In this document: in pieces, positions 44,099 through 58,200 of the stretch | Layout: every line of letters starts with the position of its first letter | How positions within the stretch are numbered: position 1 is the stretch's first letter | Assembly: GCA_023634235.1 (NCBI GenBank) | Contig: JAMKCF010000013.1 | Span: 9,213,827-9,277,826 of the forward strand | Source of the DNA: Pisaster brevispinus | Taxonomy: Eukaryota; Echinodermata; Asteroidea; Forcipulatida; Asteriidae | Reading direction: 5' to 3' | Length of the DNA stretch: 64,000 nt | Notes under the pieces: model-generated | The model's input: the letters and a program-made list of their open reading frames with translations, nothing else | Databases searched by the model: none | What the model was told of the DNA's origin: nothing | Made by a program: the position numbers and the translations under genes

Positions 44099-44631
44099 AA
44101 GAAACAAAAGAAATTAAAATTCTTCATCCCGATGCAAATATTACATCCATTTGTACATTTAAGTAAACTTATGCAGCTTAAACATCGTATTGACAACGCA
44201 TAGAAGTTGCCCAGGTGCGGTTCCCAGGTTAAGACGGACATGGCAAGGTACTTCTCCATTATCTAAGAATGTACAAAGCTCATTTCTAAAGGGGTGGGTT
44301 CGCATTTGGTGCCGTTGCTTGCACCATTGCCTGAGAGGTACTGTGTTTAAGTTTAACATACGAAGTGTGGACCTGAGACCAAAAGAGGTCCGCACAATAT
44401 AAGGACTTCAAACACTGAGCGGACTTCACGTCCACACAGTGTTTTTACAGTGTTGAAGAATATGTTGTTTTTTCCCCCAGTGCACAGAACAAACGGTATC
44501 CACATAATGTGTGCGTGTAGTGTGTGCGTGTAATGCGGGTAGTGCGGTGTTTTAAAGTGGCACGTTGCCTTCGGAGAGGGCACTTTGGGCTATACACAAG
44601 TTTTAGGAAATGACTATGGTTGGAAAGATAG

Positions 44632-45222
44632 TGTAACGCAGAGATTTATATGTTATATGGCAATATTATATTGGCAACACTCTGGTTAACTAGACTAGAA
44701 GAAACGTGATGTGAGCGGACTGGAGTGTAGAATGGTGGCAACAACTGAAGAAAAACACTTGAGACAATTGTCTGGGTCTGGTCTTGGTTTATTTACAAGT
44801 TGACTTATAGCAGTACAATTGTTACAGAGGTGCTGGACCTAGCTCGTAGGTTTGAGATGCGAGTCTCTTGTATAGAGAAAGTTGAAGGAGTAGTCGAGGC
44901 CCAGAGTGAATGTTGGGCAGAGGTTATATAGGATTTTGGTGGTGGGGGAACTCTTAATTTAGAAATGATGTCACACAGAAATAACATAAGATTGGTGACA
45001 TCATTACCTAGAAGTGAGATTATGTAATGGTCAACAGGGGGTGGGGGTGGGTGGGTGCATGGTGGGTGGTACTGGTCAGTACTGGGAGACCGGGATGTCA
45101 TAGCCCAGGAATGTGAGTGGTGGCTTTACTGGAAATGGGCTGACAGAGGATATGGGCCACCTGTTGAGGTGTTAACAACTATTTGGGAATTCTAGAGATA
45201 ACAGTGGGAAATCATCCTTACA
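44632..45222 (-). mobile_element. Solo LTR of an LTR retrotransposon
   Basis: 591 bp starting TGTAACGC and ending CCTTACA, flanked by atag on both sides (44628-44631 and 45223-45226). Copy 1 has the empty site (ggaaagatagtttaaaag near 14860). Read on the minus strand it has a TATATAA box (44924-44930 region) and an AATAAA signal (44788-44793) about 135 bp later, the layout of an LTR promoter and poly(A) site. No internal retroelement genes remain. Confidence 0.75.
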
Positions 45223-47932
45223 ATAGTTTAAAAGTAGAGCATAATGACTTACACATATTCCTTGAAATTGAGTGCTATTTGTTTAATTTCAGGACAGAAC
45301 ACCGTCCGCCATTTTGTAGAACAAAATTTTGACTTTATGGCGGGCCGTATGTTCCCAGCTTGCAAATAAATCACTTGGCAGATAATAAATGCTAATCCAC
45401 CTATGCATTTTTTGTCAATCAAAAATGCAAAACTTGATTTTAGTGGCTGACTTCAGTTGCGTTTCGTAATAAATCTAGTTACAACACCTTTAGCAATATT
45501 CATATAAACTTAAACCCCTGTCTGTTTAAGTTATCTATCATTTTATATTGATAATTTTAGGCCCAACTATGTGTGGTTAAAAATTAACTGGGCACGTTTT
45601 CGAGCCCCCCAAAAATATTCTGTACAATTCATAAAGACATAACATCTTTCAATAACTCGTTTTGATAAGAGAAGTAAATTTATTAATATCTTCTAGCTAA
45701 AAACACCCCCCAAACCCCCCCCCCCAACAACAACATCATCAACAACAACAAACACATTAAAGATCATAACTATACTAGAGATACATGTACATGCTTTTTG
45801 TGCTTATTCAGATTTAATAAATGAAGAAAAAAATGTCTGCATCCCACGTGTGCAGCTTTTTTGTAGGGAAATATTTTGGTATTGATGTGATTTATATCTG
45901 GACAGATGGTACAGGTATAAGGATTTTAAAATGTGAGCTTATCGTTCATTAATTGTTTAAAATAAGTCCTTTGACAACCCACACTTGTTATTTCCATGTA
46001 ATTCATTTTCTGAACTGGACTTATTGAAATGGATCATGCACAAATCAGTGGGGTTGCTGACTGCCACAGGCAGATTAACTGATAATCCATTAAGTTTAAA
46101 GACCCAAGTAATTCATTGTAAACACTCCCGTTTAGTGGAAAAGATTTATACTTTCCGATTTTTGTGGCAAAACTTGGACATTCTAAATGGAGCTTTCCCG
46201 TAATGTTTTTACTAAATGCTAATCCACGCATCAACACAATGTAGGTTTGTTCTTTGAAGTTATGAGTATATGGACAGAGGGTTTACAATTTGATTATAAA
46301 GTTATGGCAAAAATATTAATGTCCAACTTTTTATTATTATTATTATTATTATTATTTTTTTAAATATGCATATATATATATAGGCCTATTGATACGTCAA
46401 TACTAAGCTAGATAGTGTAACATTCACCCACGAAACAGGGACAATTTTGAGAAAACAAATGATCTTGGTCATAGCCTTTGATTGATCACCTCCATCTCCA
46501 ATATTTAAACAGTATTATTACAATTTGATTATAATATAATGGCAACAAAATATTAATGTCAAACTTTTCTCTTGTTAGCACTTAAACACATTGATACATA
46601 ATTATTAGCCTATAGCATAACATACACCCACGAACAGAAACAGATTTCAGAACACCAAAAAAATATGCATGTATTTAAATACACATTTGTCACAGCTTTT
46701 GACTCGTCACCTCCATCTCAATAAATTGTATTACTTGTTTTAAATAAATTGTAGATGATCATCAATACCTTTTGGTTTTATGAGTATCATTCGTAGACAA
46801 ATCTCAAATATTTACTGCAGTTGAGGGGAGCTAAAAGTTCTGCATTGGTCTCAAATATCAAATTGACCCCCGTTGGAAGGTAATCAATTATTGATGTTGG
46901 TGTGTTTAGTCACTATACATTGTACAATTTTAATACATTAGTGCAAAAGGAACTGTGAAAGCTTAGTACTTTTTAAAGTGCTTTTTTTTTATAAAACTGA
47001 ATTTTTTTAAAAACTTGCAAGTCGTTTTTTTCTTACAAATACCAAAAACTATAAGAAAGCTATACTTATTAAACCACAACAATAATTCAAGTAAAGTACT
47101 GAGATCTGTGATATCTCTTCATTTATAATTGAAATTCCAAAACAAGTTTCGTGTTTAGTTACTTTTTATAGTTTACATTTATATTCATAAACACCATGGA
47201 ACAGTTAATCCATTCTGGTTTGCCCAGAGTAGACCACGTGACAATGTTTAAACGTACGACATGAACACGGTGAGGAGTTTTTAAACATGACCTAGGGGTT
47301 CCGGGTCACCACTCTTTCTCTTTGAGTTGCGGCTTTTTATATACTTCGAATCGACTGTGTTTCCCAAGACTGCCTATTTGATGCATACAAACTAGGAAAT
47401 ATAAAGAGCACTAAACGTTTCAGGGTCTCGTTCTGCGCCGAGAACTGCGGTATTTTTATATTTTATTTTAAATTAGTATTGCATATTTATTAATGAGTTT
47501 TTATTTATTTATTTATTTTTTTTTTTTTTTGGGGGGTGGACAACAAGGGAGAGCACCATTTTTCAAAGGGTGCACTTTTGGCAAAGATTCCATTTACCTT
47601 TTTCTTAAAAAGCCCCTTTTCGGTTCATTAAAAAAAGTAATTTTCTATTCTTCATAAGATAATTTGGCCTTAGTGTAAAACAAATATATTGTTTGCGTAA
47701 ATGGAAAAAATAGTTTTACAAATATCAAGTTAGATTAAAAACATGACACTAACTCTGGTAAAAGCTCAGAATTCAAATGCGGGGGAGGGGGACGGACATC
47801 AATTAAGGGGCACGTGCCCCGTATCCCTCCCAACGCCCTTTAATTACACCACTGGTATCGTTAATTGATGGAACTATGTGTCGATTCGAGTGATAGGTCG
47901 GTGGGGGAGAAATACTGCCCTCAATGTAACAT

Positions 47933-50900
47933 TCAGTTGTCATCGAATTCACCGCGGATGTTCTCGTACGTCATGTTCTCGGACTTCAGAGGTACTTTCA
48001 TGTAAGTCTATTAAGTCAATTCAAAATATTTCATGAAATTATAATGCTCAACAAGTTAAGACGGAGTGAAATCTGTCATGTTTGTGATATCATGGAATAG
48101 TGAAGAATTGAGCCATGGCGGTACATAAGCACTCTAATTTGAGGGGTACCAATTATGCTTAATGTATCAATTTGTACTGTAAAAATTGGTCCAAGTTTTA
48201 CATCGACGGATTATGTTTAATAACCAATACCATAATTTGAGAACTTGACTTACATGCTCAATGTCACTTTCACCAATTGATGTCAGCATAGACACCAAAG
48301 TACGGAATTCAGGTCGGTTGTTTGGATCTTTCTCCCAACACTTCAACATCAGTTTGTGGCTATAGATAACAAAAGCCAGGTAAAAAGAAACCGTAATACA
48401 TTTTATTAAATCTGCTTCGTTTCAACAGAGCTTTTAACTCTACACAATGTTAGACATGTACATCACTTTAATGCATAGAAAAGTGTTCATCTGGAGATTT
48501 ACTGTATTAATAGTGTTACATGAACCGGCCACAAACACCTGATACCATACAATGCCTGCTTTTGAGTTTTACTAGTGGCGTGCTCCCGCATCACAAACAG
48601 ATGTGGCCAATCAGCAAGCGATGTCCCCACCCCAGCCATTATTATATGCGCGTGCACATTATATAATAGAGTAGTGTTTATGGTGAAGTGGACCTACTTG
48701 ATAACTTTCCTTTTATGGTTACACAATTTGTAGTTTTGTGAGAAGCTGTTTGATCCCAACTAAAGTCTTTAGATCAACACTAAACATTCACAGACTTCTT
48801 TTGTTTTAAGTTTCAACTCCTTTGTAAAATAGCCTGCTCAACATTAATAAGTAATTAAACCGTGCAGTGGTAAAATCAGTAGTGCATTTTGTTCTCACAT
48901 TTCGTCACTGCAGTTATCTGGTTTAGGCATACGGTATCCGTTCATTAACTTCTTAGCCAACCCTTGGGTCTTGATGCCAGAGTATGGAGTCCCACCTGTA
49001 ATTGTAAAATAAGTGGTAAGTAAACACAGATACATTTAACTATAAACAACATCCAACAAATTGTTTTATTTTAAGTTCCCCTCCTTCCCCCCCCCGGGTC
49101 TGTTGTTATGTAGTGATAGGTGTTACATGGGCGATACTTCTTTCAACAGTGTTTTTAACTATTAAAAGTCTTGAGTAAAAAATTGAAAAGTTCATATGGG
49201 GTTTCATTGTTATTTTTAACTTATTTATTGTTAGTATAATACATTTTTTCTTCTTTCTTTCGTAATTGTTTTCGTACACATTTTCGTTTATTTTTTTTTT
49301 AGCTGTATATTAGGAGTGGGTTTGTATACTTTTTGTTTATTTTGACAAATTTGTCAAATGTGTTTATTTTGGTAAGTATTAGGATATGTCTGAATAAAGT
49401 AATAGCTCTGCCTGGGATTTTCTTTAGAGTGAACGCAACAGACTGTTGTGAAAGACGGGTTAAGGGCACAGGAAGTAAAGTTTGGGCAGCCAGGTCAGGG
49501 CAATCGCCTAGAAGAAAAAGCATATCATCCATTTCAGTTATCACATAATATTCTTATGTATGGTAATTATAGACAATGTGTGTTTCCTTTGCAACAGAAG
49601 CGTTCCTTTTGTGAATTTCTCCAAGATGACTGTACAAAACTGGTTTATGCGACACGGCCCTTAAAGATTAAGTTCCTTAATAACATACCGAATGTTGCTA
49701 TTTCCCAAAGAAGAATTCCGAAGGACCAGCTGAAACAAAAAAACAATTTAAATGACTAAAGAAGAGGGAAAAAGTGAGAGAGAGAGAGGACCCCCCCCCA
49801 AAAAAGCAACAACACAAAAACACAACAAAATCAACAACAAAAAGAAACATCGAGGACGGCGACAACAGCACCAGCACAAGCACCAGACAGTGATTTAAAA
49901 TCAAAATCAAACTTAATTTAAGTTATCATGTATTTAAAACATTTACTTTAATCACAAGACATTTATTTATTTTTCGATTTATTGCAAGATCTTTACACAA
50001 GACAAATGATCAGCATCAGCTGTTTACATCAATGTCTTAAGCCAACAAATACAACAAACTAAAAGGGCAAAGACATAAACAAAAAGATGAATAAAGAAGG
50101 ACAATTACATAGAGGTACAGTTACACATTATGGTTGTCAACGGACGAGGAATTTCGAATAGAAGGAGTGTCCCTCCAAACTTTAGCACCGGCAAACTTAA
50201 AAGACTGCTTCATTCACCTAACGTCGGGTTTAAGGAAAACGGCAGTTAGTGAGTTTGCATTTCTAGTGTTAGAAAGTGGGTACTTTTCAGAAGAGTGGGG
50301 TTTGCGTTGGGTAATGAACGTCCTCTTGTAAAAATCAACAAGAAGTATCGTGTTTGAAGGCCTTTGGCATCAGTGCCATGGAGGGAAAAGAATGGTTGAT
50401 GCTTACACGTCACTCTTAGTGGTATACGTCTGATTGAACAGCGACTCCAGTGACAACCAACGTGTGGGAACTCGAGTCTGAAAATAACATAACAACTATC
50501 AAGGAAAGAGACCATAGTAAAGTTAGTTTGATATTGGACGTTGGACATTCACCTAGGTTTGTAAATCGAATGTCTGCTTTGCTGTTTCGATATAAAGCAT
50601 TGGACATTTACGTACGTTAGTACACTTTTTCTATTTCGACGTTGGACAATGGACATTATAACGTAGTTTGCACAGCGATTATTATTTCGCTATCGAACAT
50701 TGCACATTCATAGGTATGTACAGTGAATGTTTACCTTCTACTTGGAGAATAATGCGCGAAGTTTGTATGAGTACAATAGTTAATAACATTCCTATTTAAG
50801 ACGAAGAGGGAAGATAATGGAAAGAAGGTTTTGCGAAAAGGAGTGGGAAGAGAAAGGGATAAACAATTTCCATTGTCATTTTGACTCTCCTCGACTCACC

Positions 50901-52261
50901 TCCTATCCCATCCTCACTACATTGTCCTCTCTCTGATTTTTATTATTTATAAATAAATAATAATAAAAATCAATGAGTGTTCCAAATGTCATCAATATCA
51001 TACAGAATTTTGCATATAGGGCGTTACAGTAACTACCAATATTGATATAGTTTTATATAATCGACATTTTGTCAGTCAGCTTTACCTTTGATTTTTGGAC
51101 ATAGATGTTTTCTCCTCGTGACAAACCAAAATCAGAAACTTTTGCGACCAGACTGTCGTCCAAGAGGATGTTCCGTGCTGCCAAGTCACGATGTATCACC
51201 TACAAAAGGGAATCAATTAGGATGATTCAAACTGCAATTCACGACAATTAGTTTGCCCCGAAGAGGTGATCTCTCACACCACGTCAATGGACAACAGAAA
51301 AAGTGGATCCTGAACTCGCAAGTGCAAAGGTCAATTACAAGTCTTTGAGTTTAAAATTGTGCTGTTATGTTAAAATTAAAAAACGTTCGATGACGTCACG
51401 TTATGCTATGGTCTGAAATTTTATATATATATTTTTTAGTTTATTCCTGAATTTTGATGAAAACGGATTTTAATGAAAAAGTAGTTGCTGTTGTTGTTAC
51501 CCCTGATACAGCAAGATGTTGCATTCCATTAGCCACATCCACAGCAAACTGAAGCAGCTTCTCAGAAGACAAAGATGCCTGACCGTCACCATCCTCACGA
51601 GCTTTTCTCAAGAAGGAGAAGAGGTCACCTTTGGGTAGGTACTCCAAAGCTATGTACAATTCATCTGTTGAGGTGTTTATAATGATTTATGAAAACTAAC
51701 AATCTTCGTACTATTTGATCTAATATTGGTCCCCTGCACAAAGTCTACGGCAAAATAAATCAGAAAAAGCTAATTCTCTCTCACGGATGGAATCCATACT
51801 TGACACACTGTTTTGAATTTGTGGACAGATCTGTCTGTCCTGTTTTATAATAACTTTGAAGCTATGTTAAGACAAGGACGTTAGTGGTAACACTTAAAGA
51901 CTAGCTTATTGCTTAAAATTTGCATGAGGTTTCTTTGCAACAACTACTTCATCAGATGCAGCTTTTTAAAATCATGTAACCAGTAAGTCGTTTTGCACTC
52001 ACCACTACCCACGTAACTTGTTTCATCTGTAAAACTTTAATACGGCTATCGGTATCGATGTTATGTTCCAAACAAAAAGTAGTTAAAATAATGACAGAGC
52101 AAAAGTAGGGAAAAGGAGGTAATTTGGTCTGAGAGACGATTGAAACTTACCCTCGTGTTGACAAACACCAAGAATCTGTACAACATTGGGGTGACGTCCA
52201 ACTTGAGTCATTGCACGAAACTCCGTCATGAAATTCTGCCTGTCGGTCACTGATGCGTGTG
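47933..52261 (-). CDS. Gene C kinase and tail exons
   Basis: Exons 20' 52151-52261, 21' 51501-51664, 22' 51086-51199, 23' 50407-50477, 24' 49689-49729, 25' 48899-48995, 26' 48254-48359 and 27' 47933-48007 with TGA at 47933-47935. Catalytic motifs [15 protein letters not shown] and [10 protein letters not shown] are identical to gene B, so activity is expected. Confidence 0.9.
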
Positions 52262-55200
52262 CTTAAATTTAAGGTATGTATCCGTTACTATACAAAATAT
52301 TCCAATATTGCATGACGGCAATTACATCATAAAATATTTTCAAAATTAGTCTTTATTTTGTTTGCTCACTTTCAGAAAATTGAAGACTTCACAACATATT
52401 GTTGTGCCAAAGTAAGAAAGCTGTCTGAGCTTTTGCAAATCCTATTTATTACATTAAAAAAAACCAGATCCCGTTTGGCCTGACCATTTTTATTTAACAG
52501 TAAGTTTGACCCAGATTCTGTGTCAAAAGATCCCAAAGTTTGTCAAACTGACGCAAGAATCTGACTTACAGGAACATTTTTAAAATTGGGGGGGGGGGTC
52601 AGCCCACGCAACCTGGAAAACGGGTCAATTCTGATCAAGTTTTGAGACTTACCCTTCAGCTTCTTGATTGCAGCCTGAGAAATCTCTCCTTGTTTCATCA
52701 CTCCACCCAACCGCACTTCACCGAAGTGACCCTCCCCAAGCACCTTACTCCCCACCATCATGTCCACCCAGAGGACATTCCACGGCTGGGCCCAGGTAGG
52801 TAAACCCACATCTTCATAGGTCGTTACCGAACCAACGCCAACTAATTCATAAGCCGAAGGTTTACATTGTCCAACTGTTTCATAGCCATCTTGCTGTGAT
52901 TCCTCCTTACCAGGTGTCTGATTTATAATGAGAATTATTGTACTGGTTAAAAGATAATCATGACAATTCTGTATCACGCAATAAAACATTCGTTTCTTTA
53001 AATATCAGTGAAACATGATAACATTATATGTAATTTAAGGCAAAGCTAAGAACCAAATTGGCTCCACTACATCTTGTTATTTGTACGAGAGTATCAAAAG
53101 ACCAATGATAAACCAAAAAAAAGTAAAAAAAGAAGACAAAACCCCCCCAAAACCACCTGAGTTTATACATTAGAATAAAAAATGATTGTTCACAAATTGT
53201 GATTGCTACTGCCCAGGGAAGCTAGGAGAGTGTTGTGGTTAAGATCAACCTGTCTGAGACCGAGAATGGGGCAGAGACCTCCAACACCTGTAATTTACAC
53301 TGCACAAACTGGGGTATTAAAATTGACACCATAGGTGTTGTCACATACTTACCAAAAACAGAATCAAAATGTACACCATGGGTTAAAATAACACTAGTTT
53401 CTGCCAACATAATTACATTGCCGTTATTTTAAATGATGTTATTTTTGTATTCCCCTTTGAGAATCTCTATGTGACATCACCCATAGTGTCGATTTTAACA
53501 CCTCCGTTTTTGCAGTGTACTCTTACAGCTTGAATGTATCAAAATAATAACCTTGTAAGGCACTACTTTATTCTTATCCTGAGCTCTATATTGTGTAACA
53601 GCTTTCTTTCTGGATGCTGGTATCGTAGTTTGACAAGATGTCACTGAGGAAGGCTGACTTGACATTGGAGTCTCTGATACTTTATCAACTACTGCACCGC
53701 ATGACGTCTCAGCTTGTGCATTAGACATTGAACCTGTTAGAATGAAATATACTTAGTATTGCCTTGAAACATACCTTCATCAACAGACCAGGGCCCAATT
53801 TCATAGATAATACCATGCCACATGTACAGTTTTTGATTGGTACCCTGCTTAATTTACTTTCGAAAGAAACAAGAAAAGAAGAAAAAAAAGGAATTAGTTT
53901 CTGCTAAAGCAGCCTTATGAAACTGGACCCCCAAAACAGGGCTTCGATATACTTCAGCTCGAAACCATTACAATAAATCACTTTATATAACTCCTTCTCA
54001 TTTGATTGGTGGAACATGCGTTACATGTGTCATCCTTTGTTTCGCCATGTATTTTTTGCCGCAACTTTAAACCGCCGTAACCGTTATAAAGATAAATAGG
54101 ATAGAAATATTGTTTTATGATCATTTACACCCGGTTCAGACAGGCGCTCCAGAGTTGCGCCGAACCAAACATATTAGGAGCGACTCTAGGTCTATCCAAA
54201 TGTTGTTTGGTTTAGACAGGCGACCTCACACAATATAACATTAAGTTCGGCTCATGACAAGATCGACGTTTGAAACCAAGACGCTTCAGCGCCGTTCCGA
54301 ACGACTGCAACAGTCGATCTTCCAGCGCGTCCAGTCGCTCCTGTTTCAGACGTCAAACTTGTCATGATTGTACTTTATTTAATTTGGTTAATTTGGTTTA
54401 GCGCGACTGTACAGAGCATGTTTTAACCGGGTGTAACTCTCAGCGTCGTTCCCAAACCCAAACAAACAATCCCGATTGTTCGTCCAAACAGGGCAATGTT
54501 GTGCCACGGCGAACAAGGTTGATTTTCTGAATGGAGTCGTCTTCGTTGTTTATAGTGTGTATTAGGAGTTGTTGGGGTGTTTATTTTGTGTTTATTGTAA
54601 AGTATTTTCAAATAAAAAGGTACGGAAGCGTATTGCCGCCACATGAAAAACTAAAAATCTCTTATCGTGTACGTAGACGTTAACTTAACGTCTACGTACA
54701 CGATAAGTTATCGTGTACGTACACGATAAGTCCAAACTTATCGTGTACGTACACGTCAAGTCCAAACTTATCGTGAACGGACACGATAAGTCTAAACTTA
54801 CTGTGTACGTACACGAAAAGTCCAAACTTATTGTGTACGTACATAATAACTTATCTGTACGTACACAATAAGTTATCGTATACGATAAGTTATCATGTAC
54901 GTACACGATAAGTTATCGTGTACGTACACGATAAGATTTTTTAATTTTATTCATGTGGCGGCAATACGCTTCCGTAAAAAGGATCTATGTGTGAGTGGTA
55001 TAAAACTAAATAATATTGTATGCATTTCGTTCGTGCATAGTTGCAGTTTCACTCGGTGAACTCTTGATTTTCCGTTTTACTCGGCTTTACATTGTGAAAT
55101 AGAACAGTTAAGATTTAACCTATTTTTTATGGTTATATTCTGTGATAATGCACTCACATGTTTTCAATAAAATGTGGGTACTATTTATTTATTCTAATAT

Positions 55201-58200
55201 ATCATAAATTACATCATTTCAGACAGATAATTAGTAGTAATATTAACAAGGAGAAAATGCCTGTGTTAAATAAACGATATTTAAACTTATTTATTCATTA
55301 TTAAAAACTATGCGGTTAGTTTACCTGTTATTTGATGGCGTGACAGTACCTTACGGTTCCGATTCTTAGACCTAAAAGGAAAAGTTGTAACAATGATACA
55401 TATTAGGGTTGTCTTCTATTACGCAATCTTCTCACTAATTATTATACCACAACATGCAATCAAAACTTCCAATAATCCGAAACATTACTAACTTTTTCTC
55501 AGTAATGGAGTGGAATCGATATAGAATGCGTTTTCACCTTATTTTGATCCAAACAATTATCATACAGGCAACGGTGACGGCTATCAAGATGGGAACAATT
55601 ACAGCAACGACTGGGAAACCTTTCGGATCTGGTGATGGCACTGTGTAAAAACGAGTAATAGATAACAAGTACGTTATTTTAAAAGAAAACAAGAGTACTA
55701 CTATAGAAATAGTGGATATATATCGCACAATATAAACACGAGGTGAAATCTGGACTATTCCATTTCACGAGGTTTCTGGAAATTCCAGATTTCGCTAACT
55801 GATTATACTCTGCGACAGTTTGCACGAACGAAATGCATTCAGCAAAACACACTCATGATCCTTGTAAACGGAAACGCGTTCCACCAATTAAATGACAAGA
55901 ATCTTGTGTGTGCAGTATTATAATTTTTTTTTAGACAAAAAAGTGTGTCTTAATTTATATACGTGTCTAAAATGTTTTCCATGTTCCAGATACGCTATTG
56001 TAACGTAAACCTTGGAAGAAATGCTACAACTGTGACACCAACACCATCTAGAGCAATCCAATTTATTGAATGAAAAAGCAATCCAATTTATTGAATGAAT
56101 CTTTTTACCTTGAACAGTGATGGGATCTCCCCAAGCCACAAAAAACTCCTGTAGACAATGCAATGAACAAATCAAACAGAAATTACTGTTAAGCTACAGG
56201 CATGTTTCTTATTCACATGAATTTCTACATACTATTTATGCACACCACCTGTTCCTATAGGCTAAACTATGGTGGCCCTGAAGGGACATCAAACATATAT
56301 ATTTACGTGAATATTTGCGTAAATATTCGCGTTTTTTGCCCCGATTCGCATATATTCACGTAAATATTCACGTAAAAATTTGAGGCTGAGGGCCAGATCG
56401 TGAATATTCACGTAAATATTGACGATTTGTGCCCCAAATCACAAATATTTACGTAAATATTGACGTGAATATTTGCGAATCGGGGCAAAAAAACGTGAAT
56501 ATTCACATAAACATTTACGTGAATATTCACGATTTGTCCCTTAATCTCAAATATTTACGTGAATATTTACGTGAATATTTGCGATATGTGCCCCATTCAC
56601 AAATATTTACGTAAATATTTACGTAAATATTTGCGATATGTTCCCCCAATCGCAAATATTTACGTAAATATTCAGGTGAATATTTGCGATTTGGGCCCCA
56701 ATCGCAAACCCAGTCACCCGTGAATATTTGGTTTCTTTCCAGCTAGCCGCATATTGGGCCGAAATTTCTATCTGCGGATTCCGTGGCCAGCCAACCGCGT
56801 ATTCAGGACAATTGGAATCCATGCAGTTCAAGGCGGTAACAATTCTGTTTCCCCTTCTTTCTAGTTTGAGTGATTTAAAATTGACCAACGCATTCGATAA
56901 CGTATGATAGAACATTGCGTGTGTTTTAGCAGTTAACTATTTATTACTTCATGATCCGAGTTCACCGACTCCGAAATTATGTGTGCCCGTCAGTGGTATG
57001 GTCTATCAGTATGGAATTTAAAAAAAAATCATCTTTTAAACAACGTGAAGGGTACATGTACTTAATTTTAGATGAGAGCAATTTTTTCAACAGTTGTGTA
57101 CAATGGTCTGGATGATGAGGTCTTAATTGTGGTGTTTAATTACTCACTAATTGATCAGCCGAATAATCTAATTCTACCTTCAAGTCCGCTTAGTGAACAA
57201 ATTATACCGACAAAGAAAGCTTTGTTTTTTTTAAATGTTCAAAATAGAGAATTAGAAAGAAGGGGAGACAGATATATTACCTCCTTGTACTGCATGGATT
57301 ATAATTGTCCTGAATACGCGGCTGGAAATTTCGACCCAGTGCGCGGCTAGCTGGAAAGAAACCAAATATTCACGGATGACTGGGTTTGCGACTTGGGCAC
57401 AAATCGTGAATATTTACGTAAATATTTACGTAAATATTTGCGAATGGGGGTACAAATCGCAAAAATTTACGTAAATATTTACATAAATATTCACGATTTT
57501 CGCCTCAATCACAAATTTTTACGAGAATATATACGTGAATATTTGCAAATTGGGGCAAAAGCCGTAAATATTTACATAAATATTCACGTAAACATTTATG
57601 TTTGATGTCCCTTCAGGGCCACCATACTAAACCATTTTTAACTTACCGTTTCTGATACTCTGCTGACAGAACCAGTGTATACGTCGTATGTTGTATTACT
57701 CCTCAAAGGTTTGTTGTGGTAACCGCCATAAGACTTTCCGTCTCCTACAATGAATGTTTCTGGAAGATCCTTTTTAAGTAATTCTGCTGCTACGTAATCA
57801 ACAGTCATCTTCATCTTGGAAGATTGAAGTTGCCTGGAATCGCGGATTTCATTGGCACCAATGGGCTGTCTTCTCATCACTCCAATTTGAATTCCTCTAA
57901 TTTACAAGAAATGGGTACACTGGGATGTTTAATGTTAACTATTCAGCATAAATTTAAGAAGCTCGTTACACCTATATATTGTAACCTTTCCACTAAAAGT
58001 TTGATTTATCATAAGCTTTGTTTGCATTTATTTATACGTTATTAAGGTTCCTTACCTGCTGCCGCCATGTTCACATCTGGCCTTATTATGAGAATCAGAA
58101 CACATCTAACAGTCAACTATTAATTGTTTTATCAGCCAGCTTAGACTCCGGACACCGTCCTCTGTTGCCAGGTAAAGATGTTACACATCCCACGCACCAA

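Noticed and set aside
44159..44395. Minus-strand 78-residue frame in copy 2
   Set aside because: The matching copy 1 sequence (about 14405-14640) has an in-frame stop in the middle, and no family is recognised.
57072..57350. Plus-strand 92-residue frame inside the foldback element
   Set aside because: Its ELERRG ... NCPEYA stretch is mirrored by a minus-strand frame in the other arm at 56619-56915, as expected from an inverted repeat. No transposase motif is present.
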